Assembly: GCA_963783505.1 (NCBI GenBank)
Contig: CAWAOP010000017.1
Span: 211,347 to 275,346, forward strand
Direction of reading: 5' to 3'
DNA: 64,000 nt
DNA from: BOG-224 sp963783505
GTDB taxonomy: Bacteria; Acidobacteriota; Terriglobia; Bryobacterales; Bryobacteraceae
The notes below the pieces were generated by a model. That model searched no databases, was not told the origin of the DNA, and saw only the letters and a program-made list of their open reading frames with translations. The position numbers and the translations under genes were made by a program. Shown here piece after piece: positions 25,299-33,950 of this stretch (the first letter of the stretch is position 1; every line of letters begins with the position of its first letter).

Positions 25299-25640
25299 TT
25301 CTCTCTCGGATTGTCCCAGCGTTGAATGCGACGCCGGCCTCCGGTCGGTCCATTGCGTCGCAAGAAATCGAACGCGGAGTCGCGGGGGCGCGGAGTTTTC
25401 TTGAGTGCCTCCGCGATCTCGGCTCCCTCGGCGGGCGAACCGTTGGGGTGAGGGGATTCGCCAGAAGGGCGCCGGACGTCTTTCGCGGCCTGTGGTGCAC
25501 CCGGACGCGCGCGCCGGGCTCAGGGGGCTCCCCGCAGAGGCCGCAAAGGGGTTCTAACTCGATTCTTTTCGGCGTCTCAGCGCCTCGGCGGTGGATCTGG
25601 ATTTTGCCTTGCGTACGGATTACGGACCAACCAGCCCTCG
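25299..25640. other. Non-coding spacer with degenerate intergenic repeats
   Basis: No gene is supported in this gap. It carries degenerate GC-rich repeat text (for example GCGCTGAGACGCCGAAAAG and CTTTGCGGCCTCTGCGG on the minus strand) that resembles dispersed repeats common between acidobacterial and cyanobacterial genes. Confidence 0.5.
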
Positions 25641-25664
25641 GGCTCCACATGTTATATTGCGGTC

Positions 25665-26021
25665 ATGCCGGGGCCGTACATCCCGATTCTGATCTTCCTT
25701 GTAATCGCCATCGCGTTTCCCCTTGTGTGCTTGGGATTGGCTAAGCTGATTCGGCCTTCCGCGCCGACCATTACTAAGCTCGAAGCCTACGAGTGCGGAA
25801 TCAAGGCGGCTTCCGATTCGCGCGGGCGCTACACGGTCCGTTTTTACATCATCGCGATTCTCTTCGTCATATTCGACGTGGAGACGATCTTCCTCTACCC
25901 GTGGGCCGTCCGCTACAAGCTGATGGGCTGGTTCGGCGTAGCGGAAGTAGCCGTCTTTCTTGCGGTCCTGGCCGTGGGGTATATCTGGGCCTACAAGAAG
26001 GGCGCCTTCGAGTGGGTCTAG
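25665..26021 (+). CDS. nuoA: NADH-quinone oxidoreductase subunit A
   Basis: A 118-aa membrane subunit of respiratory complex I. Three membrane spans are visible, with the conserved loop KLEAYECGIKAASDSRGRY (including the ND3-type Cys) and FYIIAILFVIFDVETIFLYP. It is alone: nuoB does not follow, and the only other complex I gene here is nuoI 6 kb away. TATATT ends exactly 6 nt before the ATG, so the mRNA is probably leaderless. Confidence 0.96.
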   Translation: MPGPYIPILIFLVIAIAFPLVCLGLAKLIRPSAPTITKLEAYECGIKAASDSRGRYTVRFYIIAILFVIFDVETIFLYPWAVRYKLMGWFGVAEVAVFLAVLAVGYIWAYKKGAFEWV

Positions 26022-26085
26022 CCAGCCGGGCCGGCCTTTCCACGCTTCATTTTGAGAATCTCCCGCAACCCACTACCATAGAAGC

Positions 26086-28467
26086 TTGATTTCCGAAACC
26101 CGCTCCACCACCGAATGGCGCCAGATCTATTTCTGCTTGGGCCTGACGACCATGGCGACGCTCCTGCTGGAGCTGTCGCTGACACGCATTTTTTCGGTAG
26201 TTTTCTACTATCATTTCGCCTTCCTGGCCATCTCCATCGCGCTATTCGGTCTTGGCGCGGGAGGCGTTTTCTCATACGTCGTTGCTAGCTGGAGGGGCGC
26301 GCTGTTCTCCCGGCTTGGGGCGCTCAGCGCGGTCAACAGCCTGCTGGTGCTCGTCGCGCTGGTCACCGTGCTGGCTCAGCCGGCCAACCCTTCCAACTGG
26401 GATTATGCGCTGGTCTACTTCGCTACGTCCCTGCCGTTTTTCGTCGCCGGCATCGTCGTTTCGCTGGTCATCTCCGAGACCATCGAGCGCGTCGATCGCG
26501 TTTATTTCTTCGATCTGATCGGCGCGGGCTGCGGATGCCTTCTGTTAATACCGCTGCTCAATGCTTTCGGCGGAGCGAATACCGTGATTGGGGCGAGCAT
26601 CACTTACGCGGTGGCGGCCGCGGTGTGGCACAGCTTGGCCGGTTCGGTGAAGGGCCGGATTGGAAGCGTCGCGCTGGCGCTTGCGCTGGTGGCGCTATTG
26701 ACGTTTAACCAGGGCGGAAGGTTGCTGGACGTTCGATACGCCAAGGGGCAGGAACTGACCGGGGAGTTCTTCCAGAAGTGGAACAGTTCCTCGCGCGTCG
26801 CCATCGTCCACCTTCCGAAAGAGAACCAGGACGAAATCCGTATCGACGCGGACGCGGCCACGCGCATCCCCTGGCTCGATTTCAGCCGCCTGACTCCGGG
26901 ACAGCTCGACGACCTCCAGAAGGACGGAGCCGCGCTTCCCTATGCGGTCCGGCCGGGCGCCAAGACGCTCATTATAGGTCCGGGCGGAGGGTGGGATGTA
27001 GCGCGCGCATTGGCTTCCGGCAGCCATGACGTGACGGGCGTGGAGATCAATCCGATCATAGCCACCACGATCATGCGCGAGAAACTTGCCGACAGGAGCA
27101 ATTACCTCTACCTCCGCCCGGACGTACACATCTTTGTCGAGGACGGCCGGAGCTTCGTGCGCCGCAGCAGCGAGAAGTATCAAGTGCTGCAGGCGACCCT
27201 CGTGGATACGTGGGCTTCCACCGCGGCCGGAGCGTTCGCGCTCTCCGAGAACAACCTGTACACCACCGACGCGTTCCGCGATTATCTCTCTCACCTGACC
27301 GACGACGGCATGGTGGCCTTCACCCGATGGGGGCTCGATCCGCCCCGCGAATCGCTGCGTCTGGTATCGCTGGCTATCGAGGCCCTGCGGTCCCTGGGCG
27401 AACGGGATCCATGGCGTCATGTAATCGTCGCGCGCGACGGCGGCGCGGTTGGCTGGGCGCGCGACACCGTGCTGATCGCGCGCAAGCCGTTTACGGCATC
27501 CGATATCGAAAGCGCCCGCGCCCGGATCGCCGTAAGCAACATGCGGGCCATCTACCTCCCCGGCGCGGGCATTGCGAATCAGTTCAACGACCTGCTGCTC
27601 AGTTCGAGCCCCGAAGAGTACGAGAGCGGTTATCGCTATGACATTACGCCCGTCAGCGACAACCGGCCGTTCTTCTTCTACACCGTTCAGCTCAGGGATT
27701 TATGGGCGTTCATGCGCAGCGCCTCCAAAGACGCGGCCGATTTCAAAAGCAACGCGGCCGTTCCAAGGCTTTTCGGCCTGATGGCCATTAGCCTCGTGGC
27801 TACGTGCCTTACGCTAGCCTTGCCTCCGATCGTGTTGGGATCGCGCCTTCCCCGCCAGCGCGGCGTGCGCGGATTCCTGCTGTACTTTCTGTTCATCGGG
27901 GCCGGTTACATCCTGATCGAAGTGGGATTGATTCAGAAGTTCGTCCTGTTCCTCGGACATCCCGCTTATGCGCTGACGGTTGTGATCTTCTCCATGTTGG
28001 TTTCGAGCGGCGTGGGAAGCGCGCTGAGCCGCCGGATCGTAGGCGACAGCGAAGCCCGGCTGATCAAAGCCATTGGCTGCGTTGCGCTGCTTGCTTGTCT
28101 GCTGGCGGTGGCGCTTTCCTGGTTGCTCACAGCCTTGGTGGGCCTGCCGCTTCCGCTTAAAATCGGAATCGCAGCGCTGCTCATCGCGCCACTCGGCTTC
28201 GCGATGGGCATGCCCTTCCCCGTCGGCCTTCGCAAACTGGAGCACTGGCACGCACCCTCTGTCCGGTGGGCATGGTCTTTGAATGCGGCTGCCAGCGTGC
28301 TTGGCTCCGTTGGCGCTCTCTTCCTGTCGATTTACCTCGGTTTGATTCAGACGCAGATCATGGGAGCGCTGCTCTACCTGGCTGCGCTGGCCGTCGCGGC
28401 GCGGGTGTACACCGCAAACGATGCGCCGCCTGCCCCCGCGGCCGGCCGCGTGGTGCTGGCAAGGTAA
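26086..28467 (+). CDS. Membrane protein with spermidine-synthase-like domain
   Basis: A 793-aa protein. About six membrane spans come first, starting with TTMATLLLELSLTRIFSVVF. A soluble Rossmann domain of the polyamine aminopropyltransferase type follows (KTLIIGPGGGWDVARALASG, GVEINPIIATTI, VFVEDGRS-like IFVEDGRSFV). A second set of six or more spans completes it. Such fusions are widespread and mostly untested. It starts with TTG; TACCAT ends 6 nt upstream and a TTGAGA box lies 16 bp before that. Confidence 0.82.
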   Translation: MISETRSTTEWRQIYFCLGLTTMATLLLELSLTRIFSVVFYYHFAFLAISIALFGLGAGGVFSYVVASWRGALFSRLGALSAVNSLLVLVALVTVLAQPANPSNWDYALVYFATSLPFFVAGIVVSLVISETIERVDRVYFFDLIGAGCGCLLLIPLLNAFGGANTVIGASITYAVAAAVWHSLAGSVKGRIGSVALALALVALLTFNQGGRLLDVRYAKGQELTGEFFQKWNSSSRVAIVHLPKENQDEIRIDADAATRIPWLDFSRLTPGQLDDLQKDGAALPYAVRPGAKTLIIGPGGGWDVARALASGSHDVTGVEINPIIATTIMREKLADRSNYLYLRPDVHIFVEDGRSFVRRSSEKYQVLQATLVDTWASTAAGAFALSENNLYTTDAFRDYLSHLTDDGMVAFTRWGLDPPRESLRLVSLAIEALRSLGERDPWRHVIVARDGGAVGWARDTVLIARKPFTASDIESARARIAVSNMRAIYLPGAGIANQFNDLLLSSSPEEYESGYRYDITPVSDNRPFFFYTVQLRDLWAFMRSASKDAADFKSNAAVPRLFGLMAISLVATCLTLALPPIVLGSRLPRQRGVRGFLLYFLFIGAGYILIEVGLIQKFVLFLGHPAYALTVVIFSMLVSSGVGSALSRRIVGDSEARLIKAIGCVALLACLLAVALSWLLTALVGLPLPLKIGIAALLIAPLGFAMGMPFPVGLRKLEHWHAPSVRWAWSLNAAASVLGSVGALFLSIYLGLIQTQIMGALLYLAALAVAARVYTANDAPPAPAAGRVVLAR

Positions 28468-28488
28468 GTCGCGGCAGGCCGGAGCCCA

Positions 28489-29496
28489 TCACTGCCCCGG
28501 CGCCGACAGCTTGGCGTATCGCGCCGCCGCGTTTTCCGTCGTAACCATCGCGGTATCGAGGTGGTACTGCTTCTCGGGCCGGAATCCCGGCTTGCGCAAG
28601 ATGCGGTTGCCGATCTCCACCGCTTGATCCACGCACAGAGGATAAACGAAGGTCGCGGCCAGCACGCCATCCATCACCATCTTGATTCCGCCCGCCGCGC
28701 CGCCCAAGCCATCAATCCCGACGAACGCAATAGCCTGCTCGCGCTCGAGTTCCCTGGCTGCGAGATAAGCGCCGAAAGCCATTGGATCGTTGTGGCCGTA
28801 CGCCACATCGATGACGGGATACGCCCGCAGCAGTTCGGTCATGCGGTCGTAGGCTCTGGCCTCGAGCCAATCGGCCGCCGGTTCGGCGAAGATCCGAACG
28901 TTGGGGTACTGCGCAAAAACGGCCTTCGCTCCGGCGTCTCGCTCGGCTTCCTCTTCCGCTCCGGGAAGTCCTCGCATCTGGACAATGGAGCCAACCGGCC
29001 TTCCGTACTTCTTGATGAGGTAGTTTATGATGAACTCGCCCGCCATGTGGCCGATCGCGGCGTTGTCGGCGCGAATACACGTAGTGTAATTAGGCTGCGA
29101 TATATCGCTGCCCAGGCTGATGGTTGGGATGCCCGCCTGCGTGGCTTGACCCATAAGCGCGGTAACGGAGGCGCGATCATTGGGCGCGACAATCAGCAAG
29201 TCCGGCTTCTGCCGGATGAGTTCCGCGATTTGGACCGCCTGCTTGCCGCTATCCTGCCCGGCGTCCTCGATCGCAAGCCGGACGTCCGGCTCAGCTCCGA
29301 ACAGCCGGGTCATCCGCGCATTCTGCGCGGCCCTGTAAGGATCGGAGCTATCGCACTGACTGAAAGCGACGAGATACCGAGACTTCCGCGCCGGCGCGTG
29401 TTGCCCGCAGGCGCAGAGCGACGCAATCGCGCACGCCAACAGTACCGGCGTTGCGGGCCAGGTTGAGGTGGAACGCGATAACGAAAATTGTTTCAT
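28489..29496 (-). CDS. Sugar-type ABC substrate-binding lipoprotein (RbsB-like)
   Basis: A 335-aa periplasmic binding protein. A signal sequence ends in a lipobox-like SLCACG, giving a lipidated Cys. The type I fold is clear: YLVAFSQCDSSDPYR, KPDLLIVAPNDRASVTALM, ISLGSDISQPNYTTC, VDVAYGHNDPMAFGAY-like IDVAYGHNDPMAFGAYLAAR and FVGIDGLGGAAGGIKMV. No permease or ATPase is nearby, so it is an orphan. Its start overlaps the thyX stop by 4 nt, so it is probably co-transcribed with thyX. Confidence 0.85.
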   Translation of the reverse strand: MKQFSLSRSTSTWPATPVLLACAIASLCACGQHAPARKSRYLVAFSQCDSSDPYRAAQNARMTRLFGAEPDVRLAIEDAGQDSGKQAVQIAELIRQKPDLLIVAPNDRASVTALMGQATQAGIPTISLGSDISQPNYTTCIRADNAAIGHMAGEFIINYLIKKYGRPVGSIVQMRGLPGAEEEAERDAGAKAVFAQYPNVRIFAEPAADWLEARAYDRMTELLRAYPVIDVAYGHNDPMAFGAYLAARELEREQAIAFVGIDGLGGAAGGIKMVMDGVLAATFVYPLCVDQAVEIGNRILRKPGFRPEKQYHLDTAMVTTENAAARYAKLSAPGQ

Positions 29497-30924
29497 CGCG
29501 TGAGCGGATTCTCGATCCAGGGCGGCGTCGCTTCGATGAGGCGGCCCAATTCGGGCTCGACCTCCTCCATCTTCTTCTTCATCTCCCAGGCGATCTCTCG
29601 GTAGCTGAAGTGCCCTTTCACGCCGCTGCGGAGCTTGGAGATGTACTCGGCCTCGGCGAAATCCATCTTGAAGAGGAATCGCGAACGCGCGCCGAGCGGG
29701 AGCAGATAATGCGATCCGGGCGCGGGCAAACGGCGCATGGTATCGAACGCTTGCCGCATGGCGGAGTCATAGACGGCGCTTGCGCCGGATTCCTCGATCA
29801 TCGCCGGCGTGTCGTATCCCAGGGCGCCCGTGTAATCCTGCCGGAATTTCTGGCAGCGCCTGTGCCGGTGCAGATCGCGATAGGCCCCGATATCGATGAC
29901 CAGATCGTAGCTATACGGACCGCCGCGGAAGCCGGGCAGAAGTTCGTCGCGGCGCGTGCGGGAACCAAGCGCGAGGTCAATGACCTCGGCCCGCACGCGG
30001 CCGGACCATTCGCACGCGATTTCATACAACTCGCGGAAGGGCCTGTCCGTCACCGGGTAGAGCAGTGTTGCGGTGATGTCCGCCGCCACGCTGGCCGGTT
30101 TCAGCAGGTCCACGCGCTGCGGCGCCGTACCGCGGGCCGGCGGCAGATTCTGTGTGGCCCAGAGCTTCAAATCGCGGCGCGAACGGACTGCGTGCTCATC
30201 CGGGTCGCCGTGCGCGGCCAGCGTCGGGGCCGCCGGTTCCACGGGCGCGCCCGGCTCCCAGACGCAATCGGGGTCCGCCGCGCAGGCTTCCGCCAGCTCG
30301 GCTCCAAGCTCTCGCAACTCGCCGTACTCGGAAGCGTTGAAGCGCCGGATCTGCTTCTCAAGCGTGCGAATGCTGGTCACCTGACCCACGTTGGTGGGTA
30401 CGCCCCAGAAAAGCAGGTAGCGCGCCACGTCGAATGCGCGAGCGGCCAGGTTGCGCTCGTAGGCGCCGGGGTTCATCCCTTCGGGCCGAGGCAGGCGCTC
30501 GTGCAAACGCTCGAGCGCCAGGGCGTTCACGGCGCCGTACGCTTCTGAGAAGCTTCTCCCCCGCCGAGCGGTACGCTTCCGCGTGCATCCCGGCCAGTTC
30601 CGGCGGAGTCACGAATCCCAGCTTGGAAAAATCCTGATAGCGGGAGGATTTCGCCTGACCGTCCCACAACGGTTCTTCTTCGATTTCCGTAGCGGCCAGT
30701 TCCGAAATGCCTTCGAAGCAGACGGCCAGGTGCCCGAGATCGGCGATGGATGCGTGCCCGTACTGAAAATAGAAACTCTCGAAGAACTTCCGCGAGTCGT
30801 GCGAACGCACCCACGCGATGGAATCGCGGATGGAATCGGGCGACCGGCTGTAGCGCGCGAGCGCATACGCGCTCTTCTCCGGCGGCATTGGAGCGAGGGT
30901 GAAAACGCGTTTCGTGGAGGCCAA
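29493..30924 (-). CDS. thyX: Double-length ThyX-like flavin-dependent thymidylate synthase (frameshift near 30546)
   Basis: Makes dTMP from dUMP with FAD and folate. The first frame has the ThyX helix YGHASIADLGHLAVCFEGIS and the motif end QAKSSRYQDF. One extra base at about 30546 (after GEKLL) breaks it; the second frame resumes at EAYGAVNALALERLHERLP. The joined protein is about 477 aa, twice the usual 220-250. The second half holds YRDLHRHRRCQKFRQDYTG. So the RHR part of the ThyX motif is in the second half and the SxRY-like part in the first. Starts with TTG, 6 nt from a -10 box, facing dut. Confidence 0.85.
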
Positions 30925-30941
30925 GAGGTTATCATAGCGGG
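30925..30941. promoter_or_regulatory. Symmetric bidirectional -10 element between thyX and dut
   Basis: The 17-bp gap contains TATCATA (30930-30936). Read on the plus strand, TATCAT ends 6 nt before the dut ATG. Read on the minus strand, TATGAT ends 6 nt before the thyX TTG. One palindromic -10 can therefore start two leaderless transcripts in opposite directions. The -35 regions would lie inside the opposing genes. Confidence 0.7.
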
Positions 30942-31373
30942 ATGCGGATTCGAATCCAACGCATCCATCCGCGAGCTACGCTCCCGGCATATGTCCACGG
31001 CCCCGGCGAGGATGCCGGCATGGATCTGTGCGCCGTGGAGGATGTCACGCTCGATCCCGGCGTCCCTCGGCTTGTGCCGACCGGGCTGACCCTCGAAATT
31101 CCGCCGGGCTTCGAGGCGCAGGTGCGCCCGCGCAGCGGCCTGGCCCTCCGCCACGCCGTCTCAATGCCGAACGCTCCTGGCACGATCGACCCCGGCTACC
31201 GAGGCGAGCTGCGCGTCATCCTGATCAACCTGGGCCACGCGCCGTATACGATCCACGCCGGAGACCGCATCGCGCAAATGATCGTAGCGCGCTACGAGTG
31301 CATCGAGTGGGAGGAAGGCGATCTAGCCGATTCGATTCGCGGCGAAGGCGGCTTCGGCTCCTCCGGGAGGTAG
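30942..31373 (+). CDS. dut: dUTP diphosphatase
   Basis: A 143-aa trimeric dUTPase that makes dUMP for ThyX and keeps uracil out of DNA. All five family motifs are present: DAGMDLCA, RPRSGLALRHAV, NAPGTIDPGYRGEL, GDRIAQMIVA and the glycine-rich GEGGFGSSGR tail. It is divergent from thyX and ends 4 bp before the convergent cysE stop. No ribosome site precedes the ATG. Confidence 0.97.
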   Translation: MRIRIQRIHPRATLPAYVHGPGEDAGMDLCAVEDVTLDPGVPRLVPTGLTLEIPPGFEAQVRPRSGLALRHAVSMPNAPGTIDPGYRGELRVILINLGHAPYTIHAGDRIAQMIVARYECIEWEEGDLADSIRGEGGFGSSGR

Positions 31374-31377
31374 GCGC

Positions 31378-32031
31378 CTACCCCCGATGCTCTACTTCGC
31401 GGCCGGCCAGTAATTGCCGGAGCGAGGATTCCAGTTCCTCGACTCGCCGGCGCAGCTCGTCGATTTCCTGCGCTTCGGGATCGGGGAGTTTTCCGTGCTC
31501 CAGCACGCCGCTCTCGCCGCGCGTCCGAACCACGCGGCCGGGAATCCCGACCACCGTCGAGTGGTCAGGCACGGGGCGCACCACCACGGAGCCGGCGCCG
31601 ATCTTCACGTCGTTTCCGATGCGTATGCTGCCCAGCACCTTGGCCCCGGTTCCCACCACCACGCGGTCGCCGAGCGTGGGATGCCGCTTGCCCTTTTCAT
31701 TTCCGGTGCCGCCAAGGGTGACGCCCTGGTACAACAAGACATCGTCGCCGATCTCGGCCGTCTCGCCGATCACCACGCCCATCCCGTGATCGATAAAGAA
31801 CCGCCGCCCGATGGTGGCGCCGGGATGGATTTCAATGCCGGTGAAAAAGCGACTCACCTGCGAAATGAAGCGTGGCAGGAAAGGAACTCTCCAGAGGTAC
31901 AGACGGTGCGCCAGGCGGTGAAGCAGAATCGCATGAAGACCCGGATAACAGAAGAAGATCTCGAAGACGCTCTTGGCGGCCGGATCTTCCCGGAATATCG
32001 TCTCGATCTGTTCCTTAATGGTCCGAAACAT
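31378..32031 (-). CDS. cysE: Serine O-acetyltransferase
   Basis: A 217-aa enzyme that makes O-acetylserine for cysteine synthesis. The left-handed beta-helix is built from hexapeptide repeats (IHPGATIGRRFFIDHG, then MGVVIGETAEIGDDVLLYQG). The active-site His is in FIDHGMGV, and GGTGNEKGKRHPTLGDRV follows. The start MFRTIKEQIETIF at 32031 is chosen (GGTGGA upstream); an ATG 8 codons earlier is in frame. A charged helical tail (IDELRRRVEELESSLRQLL) extends beyond the core. Convergent with dut. Confidence 0.93.
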   Translation of the reverse strand: MFRTIKEQIETIFREDPAAKSVFEIFFCYPGLHAILLHRLAHRLYLWRVPFLPRFISQVSRFFTGIEIHPGATIGRRFFIDHGMGVVIGETAEIGDDVLLYQGVTLGGTGNEKGKRHPTLGDRVVVGTGAKVLGSIRIGNDVKIGAGSVVVRPVPDHSTVVGIPGRVVRTRGESGVLEHGKLPDPEAQEIDELRRRVEELESSLRQLLAGREVEHRG

Positions 32032-32064
32032 GCGGATTCCACCGTTGTGGGACACGGGGGCAGC

Positions 32065-32565
32065 CTAGCGCGTGGCGAAATCCCCGGCTGCGACGGCGGG
32101 CGGTTTGGCCCCCGCGGGCGCCGGCGCCAGCATATCCTCTTTGCGCTTGATGAGCGTGGAGGTGTTGTAGCTGGCCACTTCAAAACCGTGACCATGCGTA
32201 ATGGCGTCCGTGGGACAGGCTTCCACGCAATAGCCGCAGAAAATGCAGCGGTTGTAATCGATGTTATAGACCTTGGCGTAGCGCTCGCCGCCGGAGATGC
32301 GGGCGCGGTCGGTGTTCTCCGCGGCCTCGATATAGATGCAGTTGGCGGGACACGCGGCGGCGCAAAGAAAACAGGCGACGCATTTCTCCAGGCCGTTCTC
32401 GTCGCGCTGCAAGACGTGCGAGCCGCGATAACGCTCCTCGAACTTCGGCGGCTCGTCGGGGTAATTCTCCGTCACCGTGGGAGACAACATCTCCTTGAAG
32501 GTGACGCTCATGCCCTTGGCGATGGCGGCAGCGGCATCGACGAATTCGGCCAGGGGATTGCCCAT
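32065..32565 (-). CDS. nuoI: NADH-quinone oxidoreductase subunit I
   Basis: A 166-aa complex I subunit carrying two 4Fe-4S clusters: CVACFLCAAACP and CIFCGYCVEACP. The N-terminal stretch (MSVTFKEMLSPTVTENYPDE) and YRGSHVLQRDENGLEKCVAC are standard for NuoI. The C-terminus is Pro/Ala-rich and variable. It is isolated from other nuo genes. TAGAAT ends 8 nt before the ATG with no ribosome site. Confidence 0.95.
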   Translation of the reverse strand: MGNPLAEFVDAAAAIAKGMSVTFKEMLSPTVTENYPDEPPKFEERYRGSHVLQRDENGLEKCVACFLCAAACPANCIYIEAAENTDRARISGGERYAKVYNIDYNRCIFCGYCVEACPTDAITHGHGFEVASYNTSTLIKRKEDMLAPAPAGAKPPAVAAGDFATR

Positions 32566-32619
32566 CGGAGTTGATTCTATTTTAGCGTGACTCCCGCCGG
32601 GAGCCTAATTGCGGGAACC

Positions 32620-33105
32620 TCAACCAGCCTTCCACTGCGGGACGTTATCCGACGGGCCGAAGGGAGCGATACCGGCCCGCTCGCCGAGCGCGGCCATATC
32701 GGCTTTGCTCCAGCCTTCGATCACGCGCGAGATCGCGCCATCGCTCTCCACGACAAAAATGGTAGGAACGGTGGAGATTCCGAAAGCATTGCTGGCGGGG
32801 AATTCGAGGTCCTCGCTGTCAAGCAGCGTAGGAAGGTTAACTCCGAACGCCTCGTGGAACTTGGCAGTCTCCGCGGCGCCGTTCTGCGAGATTGCGTAAA
32901 CCGGCAGCCCTCCCAGCGCCAGCCGATCCAGAAACGGAAGAGTGAACTGGCATACCGGGCACGAAATCTTGAAGAACGCCAGCGCAACCGGGCCGGAGGC
33001 GAGTATTTCGGCCAAAGACGTTTCACCACCGCCGAGGCGGGCCAGGCGAAACTCGGGCGCGCGCGCGCCAGGTTGCACAAGCTTGCGGCGCTTGAAGAAG
33101 GCCAT
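32620..33105 (-). CDS. Thioredoxin-like (TlpA/AhpC-type) redox protein
   Basis: A 161-aa protein without a signal peptide. It has a thioredoxin fold with PGARAPEFRLARLGGGETSL at the start, the redox pair CPVC in FFKISCPVCQFTLPFLDRL, and the cis-Pro region ISTVPTIFVVESDG. It is closest in layout to TlpA/ResA or atypical peroxiredoxins but appears cytoplasmic. TAAAAT ends 6 nt before the ATG, suggesting a leaderless mRNA. Substrate unknown. Confidence 0.8.
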   Translation of the reverse strand: MAFFKRRKLVQPGARAPEFRLARLGGGETSLAEILASGPVALAFFKISCPVCQFTLPFLDRLALGGLPVYAISQNGAAETAKFHEAFGVNLPTLLDSEDLEFPASNAFGISTVPTIFVVESDGAISRVIEGWSKADMAALGERAGIAPFGPSDNVPQWKAG

Positions 33106-33139
33106 ATTCAGATTTTACTCAAAGCAGGACGCCGGCACG

Positions 33140-33580
33140 TTACGATCCGGGCTGATCGCTTCCCTGCTCCTGGCCTAGAAGGATGACGCCTTCGGCTTTG
33201 GCTGCGCGGCGAAGCTCCGCATCGAGTGTGGCCAGTGGCAATCCGCGACGCTGAGCCAATTCCAGGTAGGCGGCGTCGTACACCGTCAATGCGTGCCGCT
33301 CCGCCAGGCGCAATGTTGCGCTCCAAGCGTGACGATCCGTTTCGGGATCGACGGTGATCGGCAGAAACGCCATGTCCGCCAGGGTTGCGTCTCTGAATGC
33401 GGCGTCGTGACGGCCGCGCCGGACGCCCATTTCCAGAACGTTGGCCACTTCGAACCGCCAGATTGCCGGGACCCACGCCCCGCGTTCCATAAGACCACTG
33501 AAAACTTGGCGAATGGCATCGGTGGTCTCGCCGCTGTAGACCCAAGCCAGCGCCGCCGAGCTGTCCAGGACTAGGCTCAC
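33140..33580 (-). CDS. PIN-domain toxin (VapC type)
   Basis: A 146-aa predicted RNase toxin. The acidic PIN residues are in LVLDSSAALAW, WRFEVANVLEMG, TVYDAAYLELA and LATLDAELRRAA. It starts at GTG 33580, which overlaps the antitoxin stop (GTGA). VapC toxins cut tRNA or rRNA; the target here is unknown. It forms a complete pair with the Phd-type antitoxin upstream. Confidence 0.9.
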   Translation of the reverse strand: MSLVLDSSAALAWVYSGETTDAIRQVFSGLMERGAWVPAIWRFEVANVLEMGVRRGRHDAAFRDATLADMAFLPITVDPETDRHAWSATLRLAERHALTVYDAAYLELAQRRGLPLATLDAELRRAAKAEGVILLGQEQGSDQPGS

Positions 33581-33828
33581 GGCCTGCCCCGGTCGCGGTC
33601 CGCTTTCAGATCGTCCCAACCGAAGCCGCCAGGCTTGAGGCTCCCCGCGCGTGCGCGAATGCGCGCGGCCGCGGCCGCCGCTTCCAGCAATCCGGCGCCT
33701 CCCGCATACGGCGCTAACCGGGCGACTGGCTTGCCGTGCCGGGTTATCACAATCTCCTCGCCTTGTTGAACACGGTCGAGGAGCGCTCCGAGCGTGTTCT
33801 TGGCCTCAAATGCGCCAATTTGTTCCAT
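33577..33828 (-). CDS. Phd/YefM-family antitoxin
   Basis: An 83-aa antitoxin. The DNA-binding fold is clear in FEAKNTLGALLDRVQQGEEI and VITRHGKPVARLAP. The C-terminal third (IRARAGSLKPGGFGWDDLKA) is the toxin-binding tail. The ATG at 33828 is preferred over a TTG four codons upstream. It overlaps the PIN toxin by 4 nt. A palindrome upstream is a likely operator. Confidence 0.88.
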   Translation of the reverse strand: MEQIGAFEAKNTLGALLDRVQQGEEIVITRHGKPVARLAPYAGGAGLLEAAAAAARIRARAGSLKPGGFGWDDLKADRDRGRP

Positions 33829-33848
33829 GGATAATCCCAAATCAATCT

Positions 33849-33864
33849 AGCTTAAGCCAGCTTA
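33849..33864. promoter_or_regulatory. Candidate operator of the Phd/PIN toxin-antitoxin pair
   Basis: TAAGC-CA-GCTTA is a 12-bp inverted repeat (33853-33864) that overlaps a direct repeat of AGCTTA (33849-33854 and 33859-33864). It sits about 20 bp upstream of the antitoxin ATG, where Phd-type proteins usually bind to repress their own operon. Confidence 0.45.
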
Positions 33865-33950
33865 CCTTATCATGTGCGAGTCTGTCAAACAGGAGGCAGA
33901 GAGACATCGAATAGAGTGAGCGTGGCTATCGATGAACGCAGGCTCAGTCC

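Noticed and set aside
30944..30962. A tRNA-like GGATTCGAATCC string
   Set aside because: It lies in the first codons of dut, and no acceptor or anticodon arms can be built around it.
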